A stretch of 64,000 bases of DNA from Aliivibrio sp. GTDB lineage: Bacteria; Pseudomonadota; Gammaproteobacteria; Enterobacterales; Vibrionaceae. Under the pieces are notes generated by a model. It was given only the letters and a program-made list of their open reading frames with translations, was not told the DNA's origin and made no database searches. Location: positions 1 through 64,000 of the forward strand of contig JAESQY010000087.1 in assembly GCA_016764915.1 (NCBI GenBank), given 5' to 3'. Position numbers and translations under genes: made by a program. Shown in pieces: positions 18,277-26,759 of this stretch (its first letter is position 1; each line of letters opens with the position of its first letter).

Positions 18277-21171
18277 CTATGCCAAAGTTTGAGTGTGCAG
18301 GCTATCACGACCAGACTCTTTCACATGCAGCAATGCGATATCAGCACAACGTAATAGTTGCTCAAAATCGTGTGAGGTATTGGCGTTAACCAAGCCTGTA
18401 CTAATGGTGATAGAAAGAGACTGCTCAACTTGCCCATATTGCTGACTTTTGATGAATAAACGAACCTTTTCACATGCATTCTGGACGTCGTGAGCTTGCC
18501 AACCGACAACGCCAAGAACAAATTCTTCACCGCCCCAGCGAGCAACAAAAAAATCATCGGGAGTGATCTCGCGAATATCTTTAGCGACTTGCTGTAACAC
18601 TGCATCCCCAACAAGGTGAGTATTGTCGTCGTTAACCTTTTTAAAGTGGTCAATATCAATAAGTGCAATCGATAAGCGTTGAGCTTGCGAAGATTGATTG
18701 ATAACGCTCTCTACCCACTCATCAAACGCACGGCGATTGTTTAATCCTGTGAGTTGGTCTTCTCTTGCCTGTTTTTCAAAAGCAGAAGCTTGAATTTGCA
18801 GCTCTCGAGTTTTTGCTGCTACTTCTTTGGTCAGTTTAAACTCAGATCGTTTTAATCGAAGCATACGCCACCAAATCGATAGAGCAATAGAGACAACGAA
18901 TAGGAAAGCGATAGCAAACTGCAAGCTGGTTCTTTGCCACCAATAAGGCTCTATTGAAAAAGAGAAACTGGTTTGGTTAAGGTTGTCAGTGTGATAAGGA
19001 TAATAAGCACTGACTCTGAACGTGTAATTTCCGGGTTCTAGATTAGTGTATTCAGCAATATTCTGTGAGCCACGTTCAACCCACTCATGATCTAGGCCTT
19101 CTAATTTAGTCTTGTACAAAATATGCTGGGAGGAGGTAAAACCTAAACCAACAAAATCAAATAACATGCGATGGCTACCGGCAGGCAGTTTAGGCTGAAT
19201 TTCATCACTGAGTTGCAGTTGGGTTTGATCCACTTGAACACGCTCGATCATTATCGGGAAGCTAGCAACAACCATGTTTTTAAAGTTTTGAGGATTAGTT
19301 GATGCAACACCCTTTGCTGTTGCAAACCATAATGTACCTGAGCTATCAACAGTGGTGGCAGGGTTTGAACCTCCATTGGCTTGAGCGCTGCCCATGCCAT
19401 CTTTTTCGTTATAGAGTTCAAAGTTGATTTTATCCATTTCTCCATTTGCAACTTTATTCGCGTTAGCCATAGAGATGCGCCAAATTCCTCGATTAGAGGT
19501 TAACCAGAAATACCCGTTAGAATCCGGAACCACTTGAAACAACTTATCAATAGGTAGACCATTTTTACGGCCAATCAAACTCAGCTGTTGGTCAGCGTAT
19601 GTATATCGAATTAACCCACGGTCAGTGGCCATCCACATAACATCATCTTGCGCGTAAAAACCAAAAACGTACTCAGCCTGCTCCATAGAATCAAGGTTTA
19701 GCGTTTTAATATTATGTTGATTAATGATGCCAACACCGACGCCGGTACCCACCCATATTTGTCCTTTATGGTCCATTGAGAGGGCCATAATATAGTTATC
19801 TGGAAGGCCATCTTGGGTCGTAAATGTGGTGGACTTACCTTGGGCATCAAATTTAACCAAACCCGCAGTGGTGCCGATCCAGAGGTTATTGTCATCATCT
19901 TCAACAATAGCGCGGACTTCATTACTCGGTAATTGAGGCTTTTGGAAAGGCGAAATTTGTTTATTGTTATATAGGTAGAGGCCTTTGTCATAGGAACCGA
20001 CCCACAGACCACCCGCTGAACGTTTTGCTAAGCTCAACACTGATAGAGAGGAAGCTACAGGGTTTATGGCATTTGGATTAGGGTAACTCTCAATCTGTTT
20101 GCCGCTGATAATGTTCAAACCATTACTGCTGCCTACTGCAATTTGTTTTGGGTTAAATGCCAGTACGGTTCTAATATAATCGCCACTTAATCCTCTTTGT
20201 TTATTCCAGACAGTGAAAGGGGCTTGGCGAAGTCGAGTTAAGCCTCCGTTAGTGCCAATCCAAATCGCTTCTTCACGATCTTGGTAGATCGAGAGAACTC
20301 GATTATTAGGCAATCCTTCTTCAGCATTAAAAATGGTTAATTGATTGCCTATTAATCGATAAACACCATTAGTGAGTGTGCCAAACCAATAATGGCCTTG
20401 ACTGTCGACAAGAATTTTTGAAATGAAGTTATCGTTGAGCGTTGGATGAAGGCGAGACAGTTGGTTATCTTTGAATATCCAAGCTCCGGACTTTCCGCCA
20501 AGCAGCAGATTGCCATCTTTGTCCTCTACAGCAGTATAAATGGCGGTTGTCTCTAAACCTTGCTGCAGATTGAAATTTTTGATGCCGTTATTGGATATGA
20601 TATAGAGGCCTTGGCTGGTGGAGATAAGTAGCTCTTTGTTTTTTCGTTGTTTGATTTGATAAATGGTTATTTCAGGTAGGATCATTTGATTTGCACTGTT
20701 ACTCGATTTTCGAAAGATCAGCCCTTCACCTTGTAAACCAATCCAAATACCACCATCAGATTGTCGAAATACGGCATTGACCAGATTTTTTATGGGAGAT
20801 ATAGATTGCCATTGATGGGGAACTCGATACACCAGTCCACCACGTGAGCCTCCAGCGAGTAATCCACCTTGCAGATCTGCATATAAGGTTCGGACACCAG
20901 AGTCAATCAGGCCACTTTCGGTTCCGCGGGTAAAGTGTTTAAACTCACGGCCATTGAAGCGAGCAATGCCTTCCCAAGTGGCGAACCATAAATAGCCATC
21001 TTTGGTTTGAGTTATATCATTAATACTATTGTGGGGAAGACCATCTTTGCTGGTCCAGTTTTCATAGAGGTAATCATTCAATAGAGAGGCATTTACAGAG
21101 GATATGGCGCCAAAAATAAGAAAAATGGCGCAAAAATTTGTAATCAACCTAGTCATCCATTGACGCATCAC
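18277..21171 (-). CDS. Membrane diguanylate cyclase with beta-propeller and Y_Y_Y sensor
   Basis: 964 residues. After a signal sequence comes a periplasmic seven-bladed-type propeller made of Reg_prop repeats (for example GYLWFATWEGIARFNG, AIWIGTNGGLTRL, NLWIGTTAGLVKFD). A Y_Y_Y domain follows (YKTKLEGLDHEWVERG, LEPGNYTFRVSA), then one membrane helix near residues 735-755 and a GGDEF domain with active site GGEEF. It should make c-di-GMP in response to an extracytoplasmic ligand. The RxxD inhibitory site normally five residues before GGEEF is missing (PDDF instead). The gene lies upstream of the hcp cluster on the same strand, separated by the hcp promoter. Confidence 0.9.
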   Translation of the reverse strand: MMRQWMTRLITNFCAIFLIFGAISSVNASLLNDYLYENWTSKDGLPHNSINDITQTKDGYLWFATWEGIARFNGREFKHFTRGTESGLIDSGVRTLYADLQGGLLAGGSRGGLVYRVPHQWQSISPIKNLVNAVFRQSDGGIWIGLQGEGLIFRKSSNSANQMILPEITIYQIKQRKNKELLISTSQGLYIISNNGIKNFNLQQGLETTAIYTAVEDKDGNLLLGGKSGAWIFKDNQLSRLHPTLNDNFISKILVDSQGHYWFGTLTNGVYRLIGNQLTIFNAEEGLPNNRVLSIYQDREEAIWIGTNGGLTRLRQAPFTVWNKQRGLSGDYIRTVLAFNPKQIAVGSSNGLNIISGKQIESYPNPNAINPVASSLSVLSLAKRSAGGLWVGSYDKGLYLYNNKQISPFQKPQLPSNEVRAIVEDDDNNLWIGTTAGLVKFDAQGKSTTFTTQDGLPDNYIMALSMDHKGQIWVGTGVGVGIINQHNIKTLNLDSMEQAEYVFGFYAQDDVMWMATDRGLIRYTYADQQLSLIGRKNGLPIDKLFQVVPDSNGYFWLTSNRGIWRISMANANKVANGEMDKINFELYNEKDGMGSAQANGGSNPATTVDSSGTLWFATAKGVASTNPQNFKNMVVASFPIMIERVQVDQTQLQLSDEIQPKLPAGSHRMLFDFVGLGFTSSQHILYKTKLEGLDHEWVERGSQNIAEYTNLEPGNYTFRVSAYYPYHTDNLNQTSFSFSIEPYWWQRTSLQFAIAFLFVVSIALSIWWRMLRLKRSEFKLTKEVAAKTRELQIQASAFEKQAREDQLTGLNNRRAFDEWVESVINQSSQAQRLSIALIDIDHFKKVNDDNTHLVGDAVLQQVAKDIREITPDDFFVARWGGEEFVLGVVGWQAHDVQNACEKVRLFIKSQQYGQVEQSLSITISTGLVNANTSHDFEQLLRCADIALLHVKESGRDSLHTQTLA

Positions 21172-21320
21172 ATATTTTCCTGAAGTAACATCACATTTGT
21201 TGTTGGATGGTAAACCAATAGCTTCCCTTACTCAAATAATTAAGCTGATGCAAGGAACTGTGTCCCATTTTTAATGTAAGAAATTAAGAACAGATGAGAA
21301 TAATTGAAATTACAGGCATG

Positions 21321-21348
21321 AAAAAGGCCAGCAAATATGCTGGCCTTT
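21321..21348 (-). terminator. Terminator of second tRNA-Ser
   Basis: 10-bp stem AAAGGCCAGC/GCTGGCCTTT with T run on the minus strand, directly after the tRNA 3' end. Confidence 0.85.
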
Positions 21349-21353
21349 AAATG

Positions 21354-21444
21354 TGGCGGAGAGATAGGGATTTGAACCCTAGGTACGCTATAAACGTACG
21401 CCGGTTTTCAAGACCGGTGCTTTCAACCACTCAGCCATCTCTCC
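21354..21444 (-). tRNA. tRNA-Ser (UGA anticodon), copy 2
   Basis: Identical over all 91 nt to the copy at 930-1020, including the encoded CCA. The match extends a few bases past the 3' end and about 20 bases past the 5' end with one mismatch. Both genes point the same way, so they form direct repeats 20.4 kb apart. Confidence 0.95.
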
Positions 21445-21603
21445 GTGTGGTGTGCGGGCATAATACATAGGGGTAATAAGCTTGTAAACTATTAATTTGT
21501 TTAAGTGTTTGTTTTATGTTCAAAAAACGAAAATAAAATGAAATTCATTGCTCGTAGCGACTTTTGTTATACTTAGCGCTCTTCCAAAAAAGGTAATAAT
21601 TGA

Positions 21604-22734
21604 ATGAGTACGTGCCGGTTCGCCACCTTTAATGTCGCTTTAAATCGAGAAAAACCTGGCGAGCTTAAGCAAGAACTTAAGCATAAAAATAGCAAACAGC
21701 TAAAGAACGTTGCTGAAGTGCTGCAGAGGGTTCGGCCTGATGTGGTGTTACTGAATGAGTTCGATCATGATGGTGAGGGAGAAGATCTCGATTTACTGAC
21801 GAGGTTTCAAGCGAACTATTTAGCGTTGAGTCAAAACGGTGCTGAGTCGATTCAATACCCTTATGTTTATATGGCTCCAACGAACACCGGGTTACTTTCT
21901 TCGGTCTCTTTTCTAGGCAAAGGAGTGCCCAAGTTACCAAGTGACGGTTATGGTTTTGGTGACTTTCATGGGCAGTATGGGTTTGTTATTCTCTCGCAAT
22001 TTCCACTCATGATCGATGAGTGTCGTACATTTCAGTATTATTTATGGAAAGATATGCCTAATGCTCAACTGCCCATTCGTGCAAATGGGCAGCCATTTTA
22101 TAATAAACAGGCATTGCAACAGTTTCGTTTATCGTCAAAAAATCATATCGATCTGCCTGTTGAGGTTGAAATTAACAATACCGTTCATCGTATTCATTTA
22201 TTGGCGATGCATCCAACGCCACCCATTTTCGAAGGGGAAGAGAAGAGAAACAGCCGGAGAAATCATGATGAGATACGACTGTTTGCCGATTATATTAGCG
22301 GTAAAAAAGGAGACTATCTCGTTGATGACAGAGGAGTGTGCGGGGGACTTGCATCGTCAGAACGCTTTGTATTACTGGGCGACTTTAATGCCGATCCCAA
22401 TGATGGTGATTCTTATAATAGCGCCATTAATCAGCTGTTACTGCATTCGGATGTTAATCAACAGACAGCGACAGGTGAGTGGGTACCTAAAAGTACTGGA
22501 GCGAGGGAGTATTCAGAACAGAACGGATATCAGTGCAGTGGTGACACGAGTGAACATACTCATCTGTTTCCATTGCGCTTAGATTATCTCTTACCGTCTC
22601 GTCACTTATCTGTTGTTAATAGTGGTGTTTACTGGCCTGCAGCCGCTGAGAAACAACATTATCTGCTTAAAGATAGCCGACGCCACCAAGCAACATCCGA
22701 CCATCGTTTAGTGTGGGTCGATATCAGCTTGTAA
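21604..22734 (+). CDS. Endonuclease/exonuclease/phosphatase-family protein
   Basis: 376 residues of the EEP metal-dependent hydrolase fold. Visible catalytic elements are TFNVALN near the start (metal Asn), LLNEFD (metal Glu), LLGDFNADPND and the terminal ATSDHRLVWVD (general-base His). No signal peptide is seen. The substrate could be nucleic acid, phosphodiester or phosphoester; sequence does not decide. It stands alone between tRNA-Ser and a GntR regulator gene. Confidence 0.85.
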   Translation: MSTCRFATFNVALNREKPGELKQELKHKNSKQLKNVAEVLQRVRPDVVLLNEFDHDGEGEDLDLLTRFQANYLALSQNGAESIQYPYVYMAPTNTGLLSSVSFLGKGVPKLPSDGYGFGDFHGQYGFVILSQFPLMIDECRTFQYYLWKDMPNAQLPIRANGQPFYNKQALQQFRLSSKNHIDLPVEVEINNTVHRIHLLAMHPTPPIFEGEEKRNSRRNHDEIRLFADYISGKKGDYLVDDRGVCGGLASSERFVLLGDFNADPNDGDSYNSAINQLLLHSDVNQQTATGEWVPKSTGAREYSEQNGYQCSGDTSEHTHLFPLRLDYLLPSRHLSVVNSGVYWPAAAEKQHYLLKDSRRHQATSDHRLVWVDISL

Positions 22735-22768
22735 TCTTCAACATCCATCAGTTAATTTCTTAAGTGAA

Positions 22769-22812
22769 ATTTGCATCGATGCAAATATGGTGTTATACAT
22801 AACTACAACACC
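22769..22812 (+). promoter_or_regulatory. Two operator-like palindromes before the gntR-ABC operon
   Basis: A perfect 18-bp palindrome (22769-22786, half-site ATTTGCATC) is followed 2 bp later by GGTGTT-N12-AACACC (22789-22812). Both sit within about 60 bp of the regulator start and are probable binding sites for the YtrA-type repressor it encodes. Confidence 0.6.
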
Positions 22813-22830
22813 ATCATCTAAGAGGTGAAT

Positions 22831-23205
22831 ATGCACCAATGGGACGACAAATCACCCATCTATCGACAACTCAGTGATCAAATATCGAGTCAAATACGTG
22901 ATGGAGATTGGACTGAAGGTGAGGCACTTCCTTCGGTACGAGTGGTTGCTGCTGATCTGAAGATTAATCACTTAACCGTGATGAAAAGTTATCAACTGCT
23001 TGTAGACGATGCGTTGGTAGAAAAAAGACGAGGGCAAGGAATGTTTGTTTGCGCTGGTGCGGTTGCCGCATTAAAAGCAAAAGAGCGACAGAATTTTATT
23101 GACGTTGATATTCCTGCATTAGCTGAAAAGTTAACGCGAATGGAGATCAGCATTGAAGAGATGAATAAGCAGTTAAATGTGCTCTTAAGGGGGCAAGATG
23201 AGTGA
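22831..23205 (+). CDS. GntR-family (YtrA-type) transcriptional regulator
   Basis: About 124 residues: a winged helix-turn-helix (SPIYRQLSDQISSQIRDG, then LPSVRVVAADLKINHLTVMK) and a short C-terminal helical tail without an effector domain, as in YtrA regulators. An in-frame GTG at 22825 overlaps the ribosome site AGAGG; the ATG at 22831 is likelier. It overlaps the ABC ATPase gene by 8 bp, so it probably represses its own transporter operon, released by a cell-envelope or antibiotic signal in known cases. Confidence 0.88.
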   Translation: MHQWDDKSPIYRQLSDQISSQIRDGDWTEGEALPSVRVVAADLKINHLTVMKSYQLLVDDALVEKRRGQGMFVCAGAVAALKAKERQNFIDVDIPALAEKLTRMEISIEEMNKQLNVLLRGQDE

Positions 23206-24088
23206 GTTAATACGAGTTTCAAATGTGTCAAAATCTTATGGCCAATTCCAAGCATTACATAATGTAAGTTTCGATATTAAAGCGGGACAAGTTCTTGGAT
23301 TACTCGGCCATAATGGTGCTGGAAAATCGAGTTTAATTACAGCGATGTTAGGAGGGCACTCCTACGAGGGTTCAATTAATATATTAGGTTGTGAGCCTAG
23401 AAAAGAGAGAGAAAAAATGATGCGTGAGCTCTCCTATATTTCTGATGTGTCTGTCTTACCTGGTTGGATGAAAGTCAGTGCACTGATTCGATACATGTCA
23501 GGGGTGCATTCGAGTTTTAACAAAGAAGCGGCACTTGAGAGATTGAGTACGACTGATATCCCACTGAAAGCAAAAGTACAGTCACTCTCAAAAGGGATGA
23601 AAGTTCAGCTTCACCTTGCACTTGTGATGGCGACAGATTGCAAAGTTCTGATTCTAGACGAACCTACATTGGGGCTTGATCTCATGTATCGCGAGCGTTT
23701 TTACCGCGAATTATTAGAGTGGTTTCATGATGGTGAACGTGCACTGGTTATTGCAAGCCATGAAGTGTCGGAAATTGAACATCTTCTTACTGATGTGATT
23801 TTCTTAAAACAAGGTAACGTTGTACTACAAAGTGATCTTGAATCGTTAAACACTAAATACGTTCAGTTAACAGCGAAAGGGGATAATGCAGTGGCTGCAA
23901 GTCAGCTAACGCCTCTTTCAATGAAACAAGGTTTGGGAAGCGTACAGATGATCTTTAATAGTGAAAAACGTGAGGTAATAGAGCCACTGGGAGAACTATC
24001 ATCCATTCGTCTGGCAGAGCTTTTTGTTGCTCTGCAAATGAGTGAAACGGTAGCCAGTGATGAAGAAAGTGCGGAGGGTATAGCATGA
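23198..24088 (+). CDS. ABC transporter ATP-binding protein
   Basis: 296 residues. Walker A is GHNGAGKSS (about residues 37-45), the signature is the variant LSKGMKVQ, Walker B is VLILDEPTLGLD and the switch His is in ASHEV. Together with the permease that follows, it forms an exporter of the YtrB/bacitracin-resistance style. It overlaps both neighbours by a few bases, giving a three-gene operon. The substrate is unknown. Confidence 0.92.
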   Translation: MSELIRVSNVSKSYGQFQALHNVSFDIKAGQVLGLLGHNGAGKSSLITAMLGGHSYEGSINILGCEPRKEREKMMRELSYISDVSVLPGWMKVSALIRYMSGVHSSFNKEAALERLSTTDIPLKAKVQSLSKGMKVQLHLALVMATDCKVLILDEPTLGLDLMYRERFYRELLEWFHDGERALVIASHEVSEIEHLLTDVIFLKQGNVVLQSDLESLNTKYVQLTAKGDNAVAASQLTPLSMKQGLGSVQMIFNSEKREVIEPLGELSSIRLAELFVALQMSETVASDEESAEGIA

Positions 24089-24912
24089 AAACGTCGCTGT
24101 ATATGATAGAAAAAGAGCTACTTGAACATAAGATTGTGACACGCTTGCCTCTATTTCTTGTTGCGTGCGCACTGCTTTTTATCACTGGAGTGGTATGGAA
24201 TATTGAATATCGATTGACCATCAACTCCGTCGGTTTTGGTGACTTCTCGCAGTCTATCGCTGTAAATGGTTATGCAGGCGTGATTGGTGCCATTAATTTT
24301 GCGGTATCTGGGTTCGTTTCACTGCTACTTACTACTCTTTATTTAAGCAAAGCACTGAGAAAAGAGAAAGAAGAGGGCAGCATTATGTTTTGGCGTAGTA
24401 TGCCTGTAACCGATACAAAGTCGGTGATGATTAAAATGGTGTTTGCTCTCATTATCATCCCGCTGGTCTGTTCATTATTGCTGATGGCTGCAGATGTGAT
24501 GATTTGGATGGTGAGTCTGGTGTTTACTGAAGCATTGTCAAATTTTATGACATCGGTCAGTTTCGCAGGTATTTTCATTCATTGGGCTGAATTTGTCGGC
24601 AGAATGGTGATAGCTTCAGTTGCCCTGTTTCCGTTCGCAAGTTTGATCATGGTCGCTTCTCAGAAAACAAAACACCCAATTATTGCTGTATTTTTTGTTG
24701 GGTATGTTTTGAGCTTGTTAGGCACTTATCTGCTTGGCACAACGGTTATCAGTGATATTCTGCATCAGAACCTGTCACTGCCAATGGCCATTTTACTCAA
24801 AGATACGGTCAGTGAGGGAGCATTATTTGGTAATGTTAATTACTCAATTATTTCACTTGTAGCAGGGGTAGCGCTGTTTGCGGCCGCCATTAAATTACGA
24901 GCGGATAATTAA
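24085..24912 (+). CDS. ABC transporter permease
   Basis: 275 residues with about six hydrophobic segments, starting LFLVACALLFITGVVW. A cytoplasmic stretch KEKEEGSIMFWRSMPVTDTK resembles ABC-2 type permeases, which carry this EExxG...R.LPV pattern. It starts within the ATPase stop codon (ATGA overlap). It should be the membrane half of the exporter controlled by the GntR protein. Confidence 0.85.
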   Translation: MKTSLYMIEKELLEHKIVTRLPLFLVACALLFITGVVWNIEYRLTINSVGFGDFSQSIAVNGYAGVIGAINFAVSGFVSLLLTTLYLSKALRKEKEEGSIMFWRSMPVTDTKSVMIKMVFALIIIPLVCSLLLMAADVMIWMVSLVFTEALSNFMTSVSFAGIFIHWAEFVGRMVIASVALFPFASLIMVASQKTKHPIIAVFFVGYVLSLLGTYLLGTTVISDILHQNLSLPMAILLKDTVSEGALFGNVNYSIISLVAGVALFAAAIKLRADN

Positions 24913-24924
24913 TTGATGTTAGGG

Positions 24925-24952
24925 AGCGCTTGAAATAGCATCAAGCGCTTTA
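24925..24952 (+). terminator. Hairpin after the ABC operon
   Basis: AGCGCTTGA (24925-24933) pairs with TCAAGCGCT (24941-24949). It may serve both this operon and the convergent diguanylate cyclase gene; the T run is short. Confidence 0.55.
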
Positions 24953-24955
24953 TGA

Positions 24956-26185
24956 TCATTTACTGACTCTATTCCTACCCGCTTTTTTAGCTCGATAGAG
25001 CGCGTCATCTGCTTTTTTTAATACCTGCGCAGGTTTACTGCTTTCATTGCTATCCGCGTAACCAATACTAATGGTCACATTGACGCTCTCTTTTTTACCT
25101 TTAGTACGTTTTTGCTGGCCTGCATCGTCATCTTTAGGTCTATCATCGCTGTTTCTAATGATCATCTGATAGTCTGCAATCTGCTTTCGTAGATCAACCA
25201 AATACTCTTTAGCTTGATCTGTACTCTTTCCTTTGAATAATACGGTGAACTCTTCACCGCCATAGCGGTAAACTTTCGCATTGCCCTCTGTTTGTTTCAT
25301 TAAACTGGCGACTAACTTAAGAACATGATCACCTGTGGCATGACCATAGATATCGTTGAACTGTTTGAAGTGGTCAATATCAAGCATCGCAATGGTATAA
25401 ACTCGGCCTAACTGGGCCATCTCGGCTTCTAGAGCACGTCTGCCAGGAATGTTAGTCAATTGATCTATAAAGGCGAGCTCATGGCTGGTGGCCATAATAT
25501 TAAGAATGAGAAGTACACCAGCAAGGGTGAAAAACGTACTGGAGACGAACTGAACTTGAAATAATAAAAACGTGAGGGAAGAGAGCAATAAACAAGAGAA
25601 AATAGCTTGGTCTGTATTGTTACTGCGCGTCAAGATTAATATAGCGGAAGCGCCACAAAGAATGAGGTTGTACAGCACGACAATAATCGGCATATGAGAG
25701 ATTTCAGGTGCGCTAAGCAGATAGGATTGCCATATCCAACTCATGTCATTCTCTTTAAAATGCTCGATGATAAATAGGCTCCATACGAGCATTAACAGCA
25801 GCATTATTATGAAATAGCTTCCAACTTTTGAAATTATTCTTCGATTTGGGTAGATAAACACGGACATCAAACAGACTGGAATCAAAATCGCCAGTAAAGT
25901 GAACTCAATGCGAGTGGTACCCTCACTTAAACTGATTTGCAAACGACTTTGAATAAAGTAATACGCTACGGCCATCACGATCGCAATCAACCCGGTTCGC
26001 CCTTGATTGAAGGGTTGGCTTAACATGATAGTGATTGAAAATAAGATATACGGCAGAAGGTAAGTGACATCTGGATTATCAGCAGACACCGAGATGATCG
26101 AATCCATACCTAAAATAGAGATAAGTGAAAATAAAATCGGTAACAACAGTTTAAGTGTTGGATGATTGAGTAAGCTGAATGACAT
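24956..26185 (-). CDS. Multi-pass membrane diguanylate cyclase
   Basis: 409 residues. About seven or eight membrane helices fill residues 1-225, then a GGDEF domain (LTNIPGRRALEAEM, LDIDHFKQFND, YRYGGEEFTVLF). It should make c-di-GMP at the inner membrane. The inhibitory RxxD site before GGEEF is absent. A low-complexity insert (DDRPKDDDAGQQKRTKGKK) lies within the catalytic domain between the last helix and NVTISIGYAD, which is unusual. Divergent from the ComFB-like gene. Confidence 0.9.
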   Translation of the reverse strand: MSFSLLNHPTLKLLLPILFSLISILGMDSIISVSADNPDVTYLLPYILFSITIMLSQPFNQGRTGLIAIVMAVAYYFIQSRLQISLSEGTTRIEFTLLAILIPVCLMSVFIYPNRRIISKVGSYFIIMLLLMLVWSLFIIEHFKENDMSWIWQSYLLSAPEISHMPIIVVLYNLILCGASAILILTRSNNTDQAIFSCLLLSSLTFLLFQVQFVSSTFFTLAGVLLILNIMATSHELAFIDQLTNIPGRRALEAEMAQLGRVYTIAMLDIDHFKQFNDIYGHATGDHVLKLVASLMKQTEGNAKVYRYGGEEFTVLFKGKSTDQAKEYLVDLRKQIADYQMIIRNSDDRPKDDDAGQQKRTKGKKESVNVTISIGYADSNESSKPAQVLKKADDALYRAKKAGRNRVSK

Positions 26186-26355
26186 TAGGCTCTTTATAGT
26201 TTGTTAGATGCATACGTAAATCTTTGCATAAGGATACGTTGGAATATTGCAGAATCCAAAGTTTTTGTTCTATTGTTAAGACTCATGCATGATAAAAACA
26301 ACAAAAATTCTTTCACTACGGAATGCTACCACTTAATCATTAACGAGGATATTCA

Positions 26356-26706
26356 ATGTATATAAGCTCTGATGTGCACAATTACATGGAAAAACTGATC
26401 GCCAATGAGTTATCTGACCTTGGTTTTTTTGAAAAGTATAATTCAGATCAAGTCGCGGATCTGTTTTGTTTGATTTTGAATCGCGTACCGTCAATCTATA
26501 TTCGTAATGACATTGATATGGCGTATTCTATGCCTGATGAAAAATTACTCGAATTACAAAAGCTGGTGGTTAGCACCATAAAAATCGTTGAACCTATGAT
26601 TCAAAATGACAGAAGACATCGTGTGGAAGAGGATATTGACGCTTATTTCAAATCTCGCGCAGAGCTGGAAGCCGAAGAAGATTCGAACAGTAATATTTTT
26701 AATTAG
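26356..26706 (+). CDS. ComFB-domain protein
   Basis: 116 residues, small and soluble. VHNYMEKLIANELSDL and the NRVPSIYIRNDIDMAY to ELQKLVVSTIKIVEPMIQ pattern match the late-competence ComFB family (Vibrio type, lacking the Cys pair seen in some members). A cyanobacterial ComFB homologue has been reported to bind cyclic dinucleotides; whether this one does is open. It is divergent from a diguanylate cyclase gene, which makes that idea worth testing. AACGAGGA precedes the ATG. Confidence 0.75.
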   Translation: MYISSDVHNYMEKLIANELSDLGFFEKYNSDQVADLFCLILNRVPSIYIRNDIDMAYSMPDEKLLELQKLVVSTIKIVEPMIQNDRRHRVEEDIDAYFKSRAELEAEEDSNSNIFN

Positions 26707-26721
26707 TTAATGAATGAAAAT

Positions 26722-26745
26722 AGCCAACCTCGTTAGGGGTTGGCT
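26722..26745. terminator. Bidirectional hairpin between ComFB-like gene and rnb
   Basis: AGCCAACC pairs with GGTTGGCT across 8 bp, lying between convergent genes. Confidence 0.6.
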
Positions 26746-26759
26746 GCTGTTGTTGATTT

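Noticed and set aside
22016..22582. 188-codon plus-strand frame inside the EEP-family gene
   Set aside because: It overlaps a frame with clear conserved motifs and has no domain sense of its own.
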